Source: Rhytidiadelphus loreus (Eukaryota; Streptophyta; Bryopsida; Hypnales; Hylocomiaceae). From it: 64,000 bases of DNA. Both the position numbers and the translations under genes were made by a program. The stretch spans positions 77,271,093 to 77,335,092 of the forward strand of contig OX344763.1 in NCBI GenBank assembly GCA_947034895.1, read 5' to 3'. Positions 1 through 10,123 of the stretch are shown here, one piece after another (position 1 is the first letter of the stretch; every line of letters starts with the position of its first letter). The notes beneath the pieces were generated by a model that ran no database searches, was not told the DNA's origin, and saw only the letters and a list, made by a program, of their open reading frames with translations.

Positions 1-465
1 AACTTCACCAAGCAAATCCTGACCGTGATGCCGGACACGGAGGCTAGGCCAACATGCTGGGCGGACTGCGTCAAGTCCTTTCCGCTGAAGATCATCAACG
101 GCCAGCACACCTGGAAAGCGGCCAAGGAAATCATCTCGGGAGAGGCATCGGTCGACGACGAGGCGCTGAAGAAGAAGGTGCGCAAGTGGACCTGCGAGGT
201 CGTATGGTCCGAAAACAAGAATCACTTGCACGCGTTGTCGTGCAAGTGCAACGACGGGAACGTGACAGGTTCGTATCTGTCGTCGCTGCTGGCTACAATC
301 TAGCACTGTCGTTATCTGTGGGACAATGCTCGAAGGCCGGCGCAGCAGCGGAAGAACCTGAGGAAGGAAGAACAAGGCGAAGAATTTGCTCGCTACGAGG
401 TACGCATTTTAGTCGATCCATCCTGCCCATTCAATTCATGTTGAATCTAAGTCTGGGAGTTCGAA

Positions 466-488
466 GATCAGAGCGGGCGCTCTGAATC
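466..488. repeat. Short palindrome, GATCAGAGCGGGCGCTCTGA type
   Basis: A near-perfect inverted repeat (core AGAGCGGGCGCTCT) inside the first intron of the host gene. The same palindrome recurs at 557-580, 6425-6445 and 6484-6506, with weaker forms near 6544, 6721 and 10340. Confidence 0.7.
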
Positions 489-556
489 GATTTGGTTAGG
501 AAAGCGTCCATGCATAGGGAACTGCCCTCCTCTAGATGGAGGAATTAGGACAGGCA

Positions 557-580
557 GGATCAGAGCGCCCGCTCTGATCC
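557..580. repeat. Second copy of the short palindrome in the same intron
   Basis: GGATCAGAGCG and its reverse complement flank a 2-base centre. It has 11-bp perfect arms and lies about 90 bp from the first copy. Confidence 0.7.
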
Positions 581-1122
581 GTTGAACCTTAGTCGGTCTA
601 CTCAGATCCAACCTCCGAGTCCGACTCAATTGTGTTCATTTTCGTGCAGGAATTTCGTGTCAAAGCCGAGCAGAGTTTCGAATCGACTGGTCTTCTCAAG
701 CCGTCGGGCAACTCCCAACGAATCTACGACCTGGACCAGATGGGGGAGCGGAAGGTGATCATGGCTTTGGAGGAGACCTGGGCCGCATGGCAGAAGGTTT
801 TCCAAGGTCATGAGTCGGGGTCGCTTCACGACATTGACTTTGGGGGACCCTTCAACGAAGCGACGACCAAGGAGGGGAACGTGAAGTTGTACAAGTTCCT
901 CCCCATCACGAGCAACATGATCACGGCCTCGATGACGCAGCGGTGGGTGAGCTTGCGCGGAAAATCCTCGATATACCGCCGAAGGTCTACCTCAACAAGA
1001 AGCCGAATTCGTGGACTTCGGCCATTCCCATCGCCATGTGGTGCACGAACAGAAAGTACAAGAACGTGCTGGCGAGGGAGATGGCAGACAGGGGCAAGTC
1101 GAGCGGCATGATATCGGCAAGC

Positions 1123-1127
1123 GAAGT
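1123..1127. other. Target-site duplication GAAGT, left of LTR-like copy 1
   Basis: GAAGT directly precedes TGTCGTACG (element end). The same five bases follow the other end at 4909-4913. Confidence 0.85.
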
Positions 1128-4100
1128 TGTCGTACGCGTAGTGTAGGTGTAGGTATCTTTAACACCACAAAAGCGTTAAGATGACACGAGTTATCGTCCC
1201 AAGGAATTCCAGATGTTGTCGCGATAGATAAGGGTCCGGAACTACGGATCTACCCGGAAATGACAATCCGCAGTAGGATCCGGCACAACACAAACCCAAG
1301 TTCCGGAAATACTGTCTTCCGGAATCAAATCCGGATCCTCCCTGATCCGGATTCCTACTCTCACTATCCGTCACACCGGTTTTTGGTACCTCTGTTTTAC
1401 CCTCAGAGGGTCCTCACTTGCTCTTTCCGAGGGGTGGGGAACATCACCACTCAAGTAACACACATATCAACTCCTAAACAACAAACAACTATCCGTCCTC
1501 AAAGTTCTCAGTCCGGTAAGGAGGAAAGATGGTCCCTCTCACAACATTTCGGGTGGCCACCCGAAAGGTAGGTCACGCAGAGTTACACCTACACCCGCCC
1601 TTACTACAACGACACTCAGCTATTTTCCGGATCAAGCTTTCACCTACTCCTGAGGTTGGCAGACCTTCCGGTGGTTTGGGAATATTCCACTAGGCGGTTG
1701 CCGACTTCCGCACGGGACTCCTCCCGAGTTCCCAGACTAGCTCCCTGACCACTACCGGATCCCACCGGATCACCGTTCCAGCAATTTAAAGGCACCACGC
1801 ACAGCTCCTCACTCGTAAACTAGACTCAACTGCAAAACAACCGCGGATAGTTGGAATCCGGAATTAAAGGACTTACTTCCTAGCTGTCGACCGCTCTTGA
1901 GGTTGGCAGACCTTCTGATGGTTTGGGAATGTTCCACTTGGCGGCTGCTGACTTCCGCACGAAACTACTCATGAGTTCCGGATTAGCTCCCTGATCGCTA
2001 CCGGATCCCACCGGATCACCGTTCCAGCAATTTAAAGGCACCGCGCGCAGCTTCTCAAGTTCAATCTAAACTATTTTGCAAGACACCTTCAGCCGGATCC
2101 GGATACCAACCAATCCGGATTCCTACCTTGCACACTCTCCCGGATACACCCACCCACAAGTAATCAAGACGCGATACGCAAGATAATGATTCCCAAGGTG
2201 TTTATTCTTGGGTGCTCAGATTGAATGACACAAAATGGAATGACAGGCCACAAGCCAGCCCGCCCTTAAAAACCAAAACAACACGACCAAAATGGTCCAA
2301 AGAAAAAGCGGCCAACGGCCAACTGAAAATCCGGACAACGGCCAAGTGACCGTTCCGGGAAAAATGGGAAGCCGTTAAATTCCTAGAAATCCGGAACTAC
2401 TTAGCATTCCGGATCAGCGGGTCCCACATCCGGAAAACCCGCGATGAAGACAAAATACTAAAACTAACAATCCAACTACGCAACCTAGTCATTTACCCTT
2501 CCGCGCCTTCTTCGCTGACGTTCCGCCCTTCGAAATCCGGGTCGGCGCCTTCGGCCGGATCTGCTTCGTCGGGGTGGACTTGGTTGCGGATCGGGTCCTT
2601 GGCGGACCCGGATCCGTCTCCGCATACTCTGACTCGAAAGACGAATTCGTTACTGCCTCCTCTTCCTCCGACTCGAGAACCTCCACCGGATCGCTGCTGT
2701 TCTTCCGCCGGGTAGCCTTCTTCTTCTCTAGATCAATGAACTCGATGGGAGTCGATGGTGGCGGCCGCGGAGGAGTCTCCTGCTGCATGTGGGTGAACTC
2801 CTCCGGATGGGTCCGGGCCGGATTCTGAATCCCAACCGGATCCTCCGTCATCGCCGTCACGTCTGCAGCGGGATCCTGGAGAGGTGGGAAGAGGTTCACT
2901 GAGGTAGTCCGGGGCGTTAGAACCGGATCCGGAATCCTCCTCCCATCCGTAATATCCTTCTGCCCCGAGGATCTTCCGGGTTGCTGGGCAGACGATCGTT
3001 CTCCCAAGTTCAACTGAGTTGTCTCCGGAAACTCACCTTCGGGTATCTCCGGAAACTCCTCCAATCCGCTAAGTGGATCGAAGTGGCCCACCAAGTGCCG
3101 CATTTCCTTCAATGCGACCTCAATCCGCGCCTCGAACTCTACCAATATCTTCACAACCTTGGTTCCGGAAATGTGGCCTTCCCGGGTCATCTGGTTGTTC
3201 CAGAGCGCGGATCTGGTGATGATATCTGCTGGCGGGTCGATTAGGTCTCTCAACTTCCGGACCAGCTCCGTCGCATCCGTCGCTCGTTTGTTGGCGGTGT
3301 GCATCTCCCTCTCCGCCCACGTTGCGCGGTTTTGAAGATGGTCGCGCTCCGCCTCTACTGCCCGGATCCGTCCCTCCAACAGGCGGATCATCTCCGGATC
3401 CGGTCTGCTCTTGATTGCCTCCACGATCTCCGTCTCGTCTGCTACCTTCAACACCGTGCAGACTCTCCGGATCAGGGTGGCCATCCGTTCGTTGGCAGTC
3501 TTCTGACTCCGCAGCCAGGAGATTGTCGACTCGAAGATATCCAATTCCGGATCAGTGTTCCGGGATGGAACAGGATCCGGAAGCTGATTCTTTCCTCTTG
3601 AATCCGGGTCCGTGCTCTTCCGGCGTGATTCGTGCCTCTCCGGTGAGTCATGCTCCAGTTCCGGCTTCACGTCCTCTTTCGGCTCCTCATCCGTCGGATC
3701 CAAATCCGGAGGTAGGCCGTATCGGAGTAAAATATCTCCCTGCCGGTAGATGATGTCTTCCGGACTACTCAGTACCTCCTGCTTGTGATACAAGTGGAGG
3801 AGGTACGGACTGATGGGGCTGGATTTCTTTCCCACTAGGTTTCCGGAAAGTTTATCTACTATGGACTGGATGATGAGCCCCCAGCTAACTGGTCTTGGGG
3901 CTGGTTTCCCCCTTTCCCCTAAGGCTCCAAATACTGTGTTTGCCAGTGTTACTGTAATCCGGCTGGGCTTTTCCGGATACAGGATGGGGCTTAGAAACTC
4001 TAAGAGTCTCTGGTCCCTAAGGTTCCGGCAGTCGGATGCAGTGTATCCCTCCTTCGGATCCGCCGGGTTCCGGAATCTATCCGCGGCGAATTTCTCTGTC

Positions 4101-4908
4101 CGCCCGGCCCATCCGGATCCTCTAGAGGATGCAAAATAGACTCCGGCCCATATCTCTGCTGTCCAAGACTTTGGACGACCTCTAACGGTTAGGTGGTACT
4201 GATTCGGAGCGCCATAGACTAACTCGTCTATCATCTCCTCACTCCGGATGCTCCAGGGTCTTTTCAGAAACCCCAGACACCCCATATCCGTCAGGTCATC
4301 CTCCAGTTGGTGGTGGTGTTCCAGATTCTCAGGGATTTCCGGATTGATCATCCGGGCCGTGATCCCTGACTTCCGTACACTGGGCCCTGCCATAACAACT
4401 GCCATACTCTATCCTCACTTCCGACTCACTTCCGCTAAGTTTCCGTCGCCTGATCTGCTAAGTTTCCGCTAATCTTCCGTTCTACTTTCCGGTGCGATCG
4501 GCACCGGCCTCCCCTTCTCTCCTTAACGCGTTCCTATCTCACCACACTTTCACTCACTAAGCGCCATCGCGATAATCACGCGGAGAAAGAGGGAGAATGA
4601 AGAAAACAGCGGGGGTTAAGTAGCTTTTCGGCCTGGCGTTCCCGCAAGTTCCCTAGCCGGACTAGGCCCTAGGGCCTACTCGGCCGGAACTTTCCGGTTT
4701 CCGGATTAGGGTTAGGGTTTCCGGATAGGGTTTCCGGAACCGACTGTAACCCTAATTACAGTTTAAGGTTTTCCGTAAAGCCTCTAATTTCTATTTCCGG
4801 TTTTAGGCTTCCTATTCCCTATCCATTATGGAAATTTTGAAAATTTCTACTCTATATAATTACTATTGTCTATTATTTTTGTCAATGTAGATAATGCGTA
4901 CTCCCTCA
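1128..4908 (-). mobile_element. LTR-like element copy 1 (3781 bp), intact solo-LTR structure
   Basis: Read on the minus strand, the unit begins TGAGGGAGTACGCATTATC at 4908 and ends CGCGTACGACA at 1128. It has TG...CA termini and a 5-bp GAAGT duplication, which is typical of retroviral-type integrase insertion. No direct repeat of its own ends is found inside, and no reverse transcriptase or integrase ORF, so the simplest reading is a solo LTR. It carries a 638-codon ORF (2489-4405). Its length equals copy 2 exactly. It lies antisense inside the host gene; excision in silico restores that frame, so the insertion came after the gene. The alternative is a non-autonomous DNA transposon with very short imperfect ends. 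Confidence 0.8.
2489..4405 (-). CDS. 638-aa protein encoded inside LTR-like element, copy 1
   Basis: The single open frame starts at ATG 4405 (MAVVMAGPSVRKSG) and stops at TGA, 2489. Residues 1-230 look globular (W-G-L-I-I-Q-S-I-V-D-K-L near 185). A charged, Pro-rich stretch follows. A heptad-like helix (E-G-R-I-R-A-V-E-A-E-R-D-H-L) lies near 340-400, and a second acidic/Pro-rich region leads to a basic C-terminus (K-G-G-T-S-A-K-K-A-R-K-G-K) that could be a nuclear signal. The order globular/coiled-coil/basic tail recalls extra proteins of plant gypsy-type elements, but I recognise no family. It differs from copy 2 at L28P and H31Y by eye, so the copies are young. The coding sequence is unusually rich in TCCGG. 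Confidence 0.75.
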   Translation of the reverse strand: MAVVMAGPSVRKSGITARMINPEIPENLEHHHQLEDDLTDMGCLGFLKRPWSIRSEEMIDELVYGAPNQYHLTVRGRPKSWTAEIWAGVYFASSRGSGWAGRTEKFAADRFRNPADPKEGYTASDCRNLRDQRLLEFLSPILYPEKPSRITVTLANTVFGALGERGKPAPRPVSWGLIIQSIVDKLSGNLVGKKSSPISPYLLHLYHKQEVLSSPEDIIYRQGDILLRYGLPPDLDPTDEEPKEDVKPELEHDSPERHESRRKSTDPDSRGKNQLPDPVPSRNTDPELDIFESTISWLRSQKTANERMATLIRRVCTVLKVADETEIVEAIKSRPDPEMIRLLEGRIRAVEAERDHLQNRATWAEREMHTANKRATDATELVRKLRDLIDPPADIITRSALWNNQMTREGHISGTKVVKILVEFEARIEVALKEMRHLVGHFDPLSGLEEFPEIPEGEFPETTQLNLGERSSAQQPGRSSGQKDITDGRRIPDPVLTPRTTSVNLFPPLQDPAADVTAMTEDPVGIQNPARTHPEEFTHMQQETPPRPPPSTPIEFIDLEKKKATRRKNSSDPVEVLESEEEEAVTNSSFESEYAETDPGPPRTRSATKSTPTKQIRPKAPTRISKGGTSAKKARKGK

Positions 4909-4913
4909 GAAGT
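4909..4913. other. Target-site duplication GAAGT, right of copy 1
   Basis: It matches 1123-1127 exactly. Confidence 0.85.
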
Positions 4914-5814
4914 CATCAATGCAGCCGGAGATATTGAACCGCAAGCGTGGCAAGACTTCAAGACGCAGTTGTGCATCAACGGCTTCCACACCTGGTACCT
5001 CCAGACCATCGATCCGGAGTACCTGAAGTCGGAGGTGCGCTCAGGAAAGAAGAGCGTCCTACCGTCCGATGAGCTCCTTGCTGCCTTCGACCGTGTCATG
5101 GTCAACTATGAACGGTGTGAGTATGTGCGGAGGTATTCGCGGGCCTCAATGTGCCGCTGGCTTCGAGCTGGAAGCAGGTTTGACCCAATGCTGTACGTCT
5201 ACAAGAGGGAGAACTGGGTCCCCCAGCGCGCCGTAGACGGACCCACTAACCTCAAGTACTGCGAGGTGGGCATCATCGATTTCCGCCAGTTTCCGGGTGT
5301 GGAGACCATGGAGATCAATTCGGCCAACAAGAAAATCCTCGAGGAGGTGGAGGTGGTGTCACAGTCCGTCATGTCCTCATTGGTCCACACGTGGATGCTG
5401 ATCTTCTTTTCGAAGCGGGCGGCTGATGTGGACAAAGTTGTGAAGGAACTGTTTCCTGATTACAACATTCGGCGGGAGTGCAAGTACGTATGTCGGGCGG
5501 GGGAACCTACGTACAAGGAGAAGAACAAGGTCTCCGTGATGTACCTGCAGAGGTCTCGGTGGAGGTGGGTCAACTCGAGTGTGGTGAACACGAACGACGA
5601 GGTGCCCTCGCTGTCTGCTGAGGAGGACGAGGACCTGACCAATGAGGGAACCATCTACATGAATTGAGAGGTCTGTCGTTACGACAATCTGAGGACCTTG
5701 TCGAAGTATGAGCTCCGATACGAGGTGTATCTGCGCTTCATCGACAAGTTCTGCAGGGATCAAGGAACCGTCATGTTGGTCTTCGCTGGTGCGAAGCCAA
5801 TTTTGGCGTGCACG
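4914..5814 (+). pseudogene. Middle exon of the decayed host gene, resumed after the insertion
   Basis: The frame continues directly from the exon ending at 1127 (...ISASEV / INAAGDIEPQAWQDF). It stays open to a TGA at 5665-5667, then runs on in the same frame (EVCRYDNLRTLSKYEL) to a donor at 5815 (ACG/GTGAGC). The TGA is therefore probably a nonsense change within the exon. The next exon starts in phase 0 after CCCGCAG at 5926. Tryptophan-rich segments such as V-Y-K-R-E-N-W-V-P-Q-R and basic/acidic mixing suggest a folded domain, but I recognise no family. Confidence 0.5.
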
Positions 5815-5925
5815 GTGAGCACCTGACCACGCTGTGTTTTCATAGTTCTTCTGATGTACATCCCGATGTAGCGGGTGTTAGACATTGTAATATCAGTAAT
5901 GACTAAATCCTTTGAGTGCCCGCAG

Positions 5926-8154
5926 ATGTTGTCGCGTAGCTCTGTCACTCTGATCATCGCCACTCAGAAGGCCCTCCTGCGTCAATCCGTGCATAATCGC
6001 AAAGGCGCGGAGATGTGGCCGGATATTCTGGTCCCCGGCTGGACGTTGCGTTACGGCTATGTCACCCCGACACCGGCGAGAGCCACCCGGCCGGAGCTGG
6101 ACGAGGAGCCCAATCCTACCGTCGAGAAAGCGAAAGCAGACGAGGCCCTCAACATCGTGGACGCCGAGCACGTTGAAATCGAGCACCCCGACATCAACGC
6201 AGACGAACAGGAAGGAGATGAACATAGTGAGCAGACCGGGAATCGGCCAGACGAGGAAGGCGTCCAGGGAAACCGGGAGCCGTCGTTGGATCGTGCTAAC
6301 AGCGATGCGACCGAGCAATCAGAGCAGCCTGACCGGAGCGGGCAGCCGAGGCCGGACTCTCACCATGATGATCCGGAGGATCCAATTCCTCCGGCGTTGC
6401 CGTCTCACTCCACTCCTGCAACAAATCAGACCGCCCGCTCTGATCCCATCCCACCTCCATCTTCTCAGTCTCAAGTTGGAGCAGATCAGAGCGGGCGCTC
6501 TGATCCCATTCCTCCTCCGTCTTCTCCTTCTCAGAGCGGAGCAGATCAGAGCGGGTGGACTGATTCCAGTCCACACCAATTCCAGTCTGATACTCTATCT
6601 CCTGCCCAACCGCCTCGACCATCTCAAGCACTTGGGAGCTCCCGTTCTGGATTGGTCCACTCCCGCTTGCCTGCTTCCCTCTCCCCGCAGTCCTGGCGTC
6701 GACCTCCGCCATTCCAACAGGTTCAGGGCGCGTGCTCTGATGTGCGAGCTCACTTGTTTCGTGTTCCTGCTTCCCGTACTCCATCGATCGGAACCGCGAG
6801 CTCTCATCCGCCGGAATTGGTGAAGCCATCCACTCCATCCAAGATGCAGATTGAGGACCTGCAGATAGAGTTGGGTCTGCTGAGGTCACGACTCTCTGAA
6901 GAGCAGCAAAACGAGATGGAGAAAGTGAGGCTTGATCTAATTCACACCCCCGCCACGCCCTCCGAGAAGACAATGAAAGAGAGGATCCAGGAGTCGCGGA
7001 CCATCGTCAAGGACTTGAAGTCCCTCCGTCCCGCGTCTGCTCTGAGAGAGGAAGTGAGCGTGACGACGTTGACGCTTGTACAGGTCGCCGTCGACGCTCT
7101 TGAGTTGGAGATCCCTGAACCCAGCCCTGAAGAACAAGTGATGTGCGCCCATGCTACGGCGAGCGCGAGAGAACTGTCGAGAGTTAAGAATTCCAAGGAT
7201 AGCCCGATCGAACTCGACGACATGGATGAACTGGACCTCGAGACGCGCTTGTCCAATTCGGCCAAGTTGAGGCAGGAGTATGACGAGACTCTCAGGGTCG
7301 CCCAAGCTGCATCATCATCGGACGCGGGGACTGTACCTGGGGTTGGGGGGAGTTCGGACGCGGCGACTGCGGAGACGAAGCCGGACGTCAAGGTCGGGAT
7401 CAACGTCGCATTCGCGGAGAGAATTGCCGAACAGGTCAGGAGGAAGGAGTCGGGGAAGATGGACAAGTGCATCCAAGAAATTGATGCGCTGAGGAGGGAG
7501 AAGGAGGAAGAGAGGAGGCAACAACATCTAAGGGAGGAGAAAATGGAGCGGGAGAGGCAACAATGGCTGCAGGAAGAGGCAGAGAAGAAGGCGAGGCGAA
7601 AGGCAAAGAAAGCAGTGAGGGAGAAGGAACTCGCGGAGGAGAGGAGGAAACAGGCCGAGAAGGATGAGCTACACGCAGCGGCTTGGAAGGAGAACATGGA
7701 GTTCATAAGGGAAATGAGGGAAATGAAGTCACAAATCCATACTTCCAAGACGGCGCCTTCTCCCTTTCCTCCTCCCGTCTCTCCGATTCCAACTCTTGCG
7801 AGCGAGCTTCACAACGTCTCGGGAGTCTCCACGAACTCGGCTTCGGCGACGGCATCCGCGGCATCTGGCCTCCGGCACTTGGCCTCCGGAGAGGCAACGC
7901 AAACCGGGGTGAGTGTCACTCACGAGCCAGACGTCGATGACCTGGCCCTCAGTCAATTTCCGTTTGTACATGTCTATGAACTCTCCCATCGTCCTATCAT
8001 GCACGATGATGACCCTTACGACCTCGACGTGGACTTGGGAGATATGGAACAGTCCTTCACTAACTTGACTGAGCAATATGCCCCGCGTGCAAGCCGCGAT
8101 GGCGACGCAGCAGAGCCCGGAGACGGAGGAGGAGCAAGCGCCGATCAATGTTGA
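5926..8154 (+). CDS. 3' exon of the host gene: Pro-rich repeats and long coiled coil
   Basis: The exon starts after CCCGCAG at 5925 and is in phase with the exon ending at 5814. After about 60 residues (L-I-I-A-T-Q-K-A-L-L-R-Q-S-V) come an acidic region and three roughly 20-residue S-D-P-I-P-P-P-S-S repeats encoded by a minisatellite. A Ser/Pro region follows, then a long charged helix rich in Glu, Lys and Arg (about 7440-7740) typical of an extended coiled coil. The frame stops at TGA 8152-8154. It looks like a structural or gag-like protein and I cannot name a family. The first codons of the next gene (ATG 8099) overlap its last 56 bases in another frame. Confidence 0.5.
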   Translation: MLSRSSVTLIIATQKALLRQSVHNRKGAEMWPDILVPGWTLRYGYVTPTPARATRPELDEEPNPTVEKAKADEALNIVDAEHVEIEHPDINADEQEGDEHSEQTGNRPDEEGVQGNREPSLDRANSDATEQSEQPDRSGQPRPDSHHDDPEDPIPPALPSHSTPATNQTARSDPIPPPSSQSQVGADQSGRSDPIPPPSSPSQSGADQSGWTDSSPHQFQSDTLSPAQPPRPSQALGSSRSGLVHSRLPASLSPQSWRRPPPFQQVQGACSDVRAHLFRVPASRTPSIGTASSHPPELVKPSTPSKMQIEDLQIELGLLRSRLSEEQQNEMEKVRLDLIHTPATPSEKTMKERIQESRTIVKDLKSLRPASALREEVSVTTLTLVQVAVDALELEIPEPSPEEQVMCAHATASARELSRVKNSKDSPIELDDMDELDLETRLSNSAKLRQEYDETLRVAQAASSSDAGTVPGVGGSSDAATAETKPDVKVGINVAFAERIAEQVRRKESGKMDKCIQEIDALRREKEEERRQQHLREEKMERERQQWLQEEAEKKARRKAKKAVREKELAEERRKQAEKDELHAAAWKENMEFIREMREMKSQIHTSKTAPSPFPPPVSPIPTLASELHNVSGVSTNSASATASAASGLRHLASGEATQTGVSVTHEPDVDDLALSQFPFVHVYELSHRPIMHDDDPYDLDVDLGDMEQSFTNLTEQYAPRASRDGDAAEPGDGGGASADQC
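6424..6590 (+). repeat. 60-bp coding minisatellite containing the palindrome
   Basis: About three units of GATCAGAGCGGGCGCTCTGA followed by a Pro/Ser-coding stretch, period about 60 bp. They encode the 20-residue S-D-P-I-P-P-P-S-S repeats. Each unit begins with the dispersed palindrome. Confidence 0.7.
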
Positions 8155-9926
8155 CGAGGCTCCCACGGTGGGTAACCCTTCGACATAGCTCCCATCATTT
8201 ATGTTTGTCGTGAAGGTGTGGACGCTATGTGAGGGCATTACGCCGAGGCCTTGAGTTCGTCCAGATCCCGGCGAGTCCACGGGGCTGTGGGTCCGTAGTC
8301 ATAGGGGCTCTCTTTGTCTTCGCTAGGATTTCAGTTGTCATATTCATGGAGCATAGACGTGGGCTTAGGATGTGAAAATCTCTTCTGTGAGAGTGGGTCT
8401 GTTTGTAAAACATTGTTATATTTGTAATATATTGGATGTGTTGTTGACAAACATAAATTGCTCAGTCTCTGGTGATTGCATTCCATTTCGCAATACGTTT
8501 TTCTTTTCAATTGATTATATGCAATCTAGTCATGCTCTTTTGATTTTGGGTTCAGGGTGACAAAGCTCTTGTACTGGGCGACGCGTCTACAATGTCCCCA
8601 CCTGTTCCGGTTGCTCCATGTCGTCGATCGTTGTCCCCTCGCCGGAAGGAAACCGTCGCCATCCCCATGGAAGTCGACACTCCCGATGCCATTGGGCGAG
8701 CAGTGCCTGCGGTCCAAGTCGCCACCCCCACGGATGTAAGAAAGGTGAGGCTCCATTTCCCTCCAACTCTCTTACCTAGCTTGTCTGTATCGGGTTTGCG
8801 CGTCCGTTAGAAATAGCACGTCCGATTGAATTAGCACGTTGATGAGGAAGACTTCCCGGCACATCTCCATTAGCACGCATGTCTGTTGTTCTGGATCGAT
8901 GTCATTCATTCTGAAGTCCACTTTGAGCATGGGGTTTTGCATCCGCAGGCCTCGCAGCCGCCCGACGAGCCGCCCCCTCCCGTCGCCCTTCCCCCCTTCA
9001 GTTATTTCCTGATCCTGGAGGTAGAGGGGGTGTTGTGTCGAACCCAACACGTTCAACGAGTCCTGCACAATCCCGTGCCCCTGGGAGAGGCCCCTTCCGA
9101 GGAGGAATACAACCCGAGTAGACGCCACATCTTCGGCGAGTACACCCTCTACTGTCGTCCGCACATGCGCTAGTTCTTAAGAAACTTGGACGAGAAGTTC
9201 CACTTGTTCGTGTGGACCAGACTGCCCGCCGCAATTGCCAGACCGGTGGTGGACTTCCTCTTCCGCGGCATGGAGTGCCTGAAATCCTTGCGCGTGCTGG
9301 CCCTCGAGGAGTGTATCTCCATAGTCGAGAGACGGCCGGCGAATGCGTGTAGGTGCAGGCCTCCGCCGTATGTTCCGGGCGCACCTTGCCTCGCACACCC
9401 CGTCCACGTCTCGCCCGATCCCGATCTCGAGGAGAACATTTACATTCAGTTCCCCGATCATCCCGAGGGGCAGCTGCGGCTGAAAGTCCTGCACAAGGGC
9501 GTCTGGGACAAAGATAGGTTCAGGGCGCCAAATTTCAGGGCAAATTCCACCAACACCCTGCTCGTCGATTGCTCGCCCGAGAGCACCATCCTCAATCCGC
9601 TCTACAACGCCATTTTTCCCTTGTCCTATGCCGGCAGTGAACACGACAGAATCCTGTTGGGGACGTTGGCCTCGTATCTCCGCGACTTGCTAGATTCCGG
9701 TCTTAGCGTGTCGCAATACCTGTCTAGTAACCCCTTCTGTTGGGCCCCCGACGTTCCGATGAGGCAGACGAAGCTCGGACTCAGAGTGCGCGCGTGCGCT
9801 TCATGGCAAGACGGGTCCCTCTTGCTAGAGTATCCCGATGTCGTGAAAAAATACACTAGGCACGGAAACGATCATTTCATCCCCCGAAGATCTCCAAGAG
9901 AGAATAAAGGGAAGAAAATGACATGA
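8099..9926 (+). pseudogene. FCP1/NIF-like HAD phosphatase homologue, three exons, with TAG and altered motif I
   Basis: Exons 8099-8167 (ATG, 23 codons), 8556-8744 (63 codons) and 8949-9926 join in phase 0 with GT/AG borders (ACG/GTGGGT, TTCAG/GGT, AAG/GTGAGG, CGCAG/GCC). Exon 3 shows the HAD/FCP1 pattern. It has hydrophobic F-L-I-L-x-V-x-G-V-L-C (motif I), then F-H-L-F-V-W-T-R-L (motif II, WT), then V-D-C-S-P and N-x-L-Y-N-A-I-F-P (motif III region). Two faults are visible. The catalytic D-x-D of motif I reads E-V-E (9018-9026), and an in-frame TAG at 9171-9173 sits where R-E-F-L is expected. As it stands the gene is probably not an active phosphatase. The start is chosen because the coiled-coil frame of the previous gene ends here and all three exons then stay open. 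Confidence 0.65.
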
Positions 9927-10123
9927 TGCCTACTCGTGTACCGATGCTTGTGCAGGGCCGTCACCGCGTTTTTGCGCCAGGAGGGCCCTCCGGCCACGGC
10001 CCGCGGCAGGAGACGAGCCACTCTAAGCGACGGCGGACGCGGATGATGGAGGAAGTGGGCTCTTGCTCCGGCTTGGTCGCCCCAGAGGAGGAAGGCGTCG
10101 ACGTCACGTCGGCGGGATTGTAA
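9927..10123 (+). other. Possible extra 3' exon after the FCP1-like frame
   Basis: After the stop, TGCTTGTGCAG/GGCCGTCACC looks like a splice acceptor followed by an open basic, Gly/Pro-rich stretch (G-R-H-R-V-F-A-P-G-G) ending TAA at 10123. No clear donor links it to the preceding exon, so it is uncertain. Confidence 0.25.

Larger units (their letters stand above)
1..1127 (+). pseudogene. 5' part of a decayed host gene (ParB-like start), split by an LTR-like insertion
   Basis: An open frame runs from base 1 to about 261, and the gene probably starts before the window. Its residues include K-I-I-N-G-Q-H-T-W-K-A-A, which recalls the G-Q-H-R box of ParB-like nucleases; this resemblance is weak. 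A splice donor at 262 (AAC/GTGACA) and an acceptor before 650 (TTTCGTGCAG) join the frame in phase 0 to an exon at 650-1127. Around position 930 the coding frame changes, so a small indel or sequencing error has damaged the gene. The reading ...SGMISASEV is cut at 1127 by the 3781-bp element. Removing that element and one 5-bp duplication continues the frame as SEVINAAGDIEP at 4914. The gene is GC-rich, unlike the AT-rich DNA to the right. Function unknown. Confidence 0.55.
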
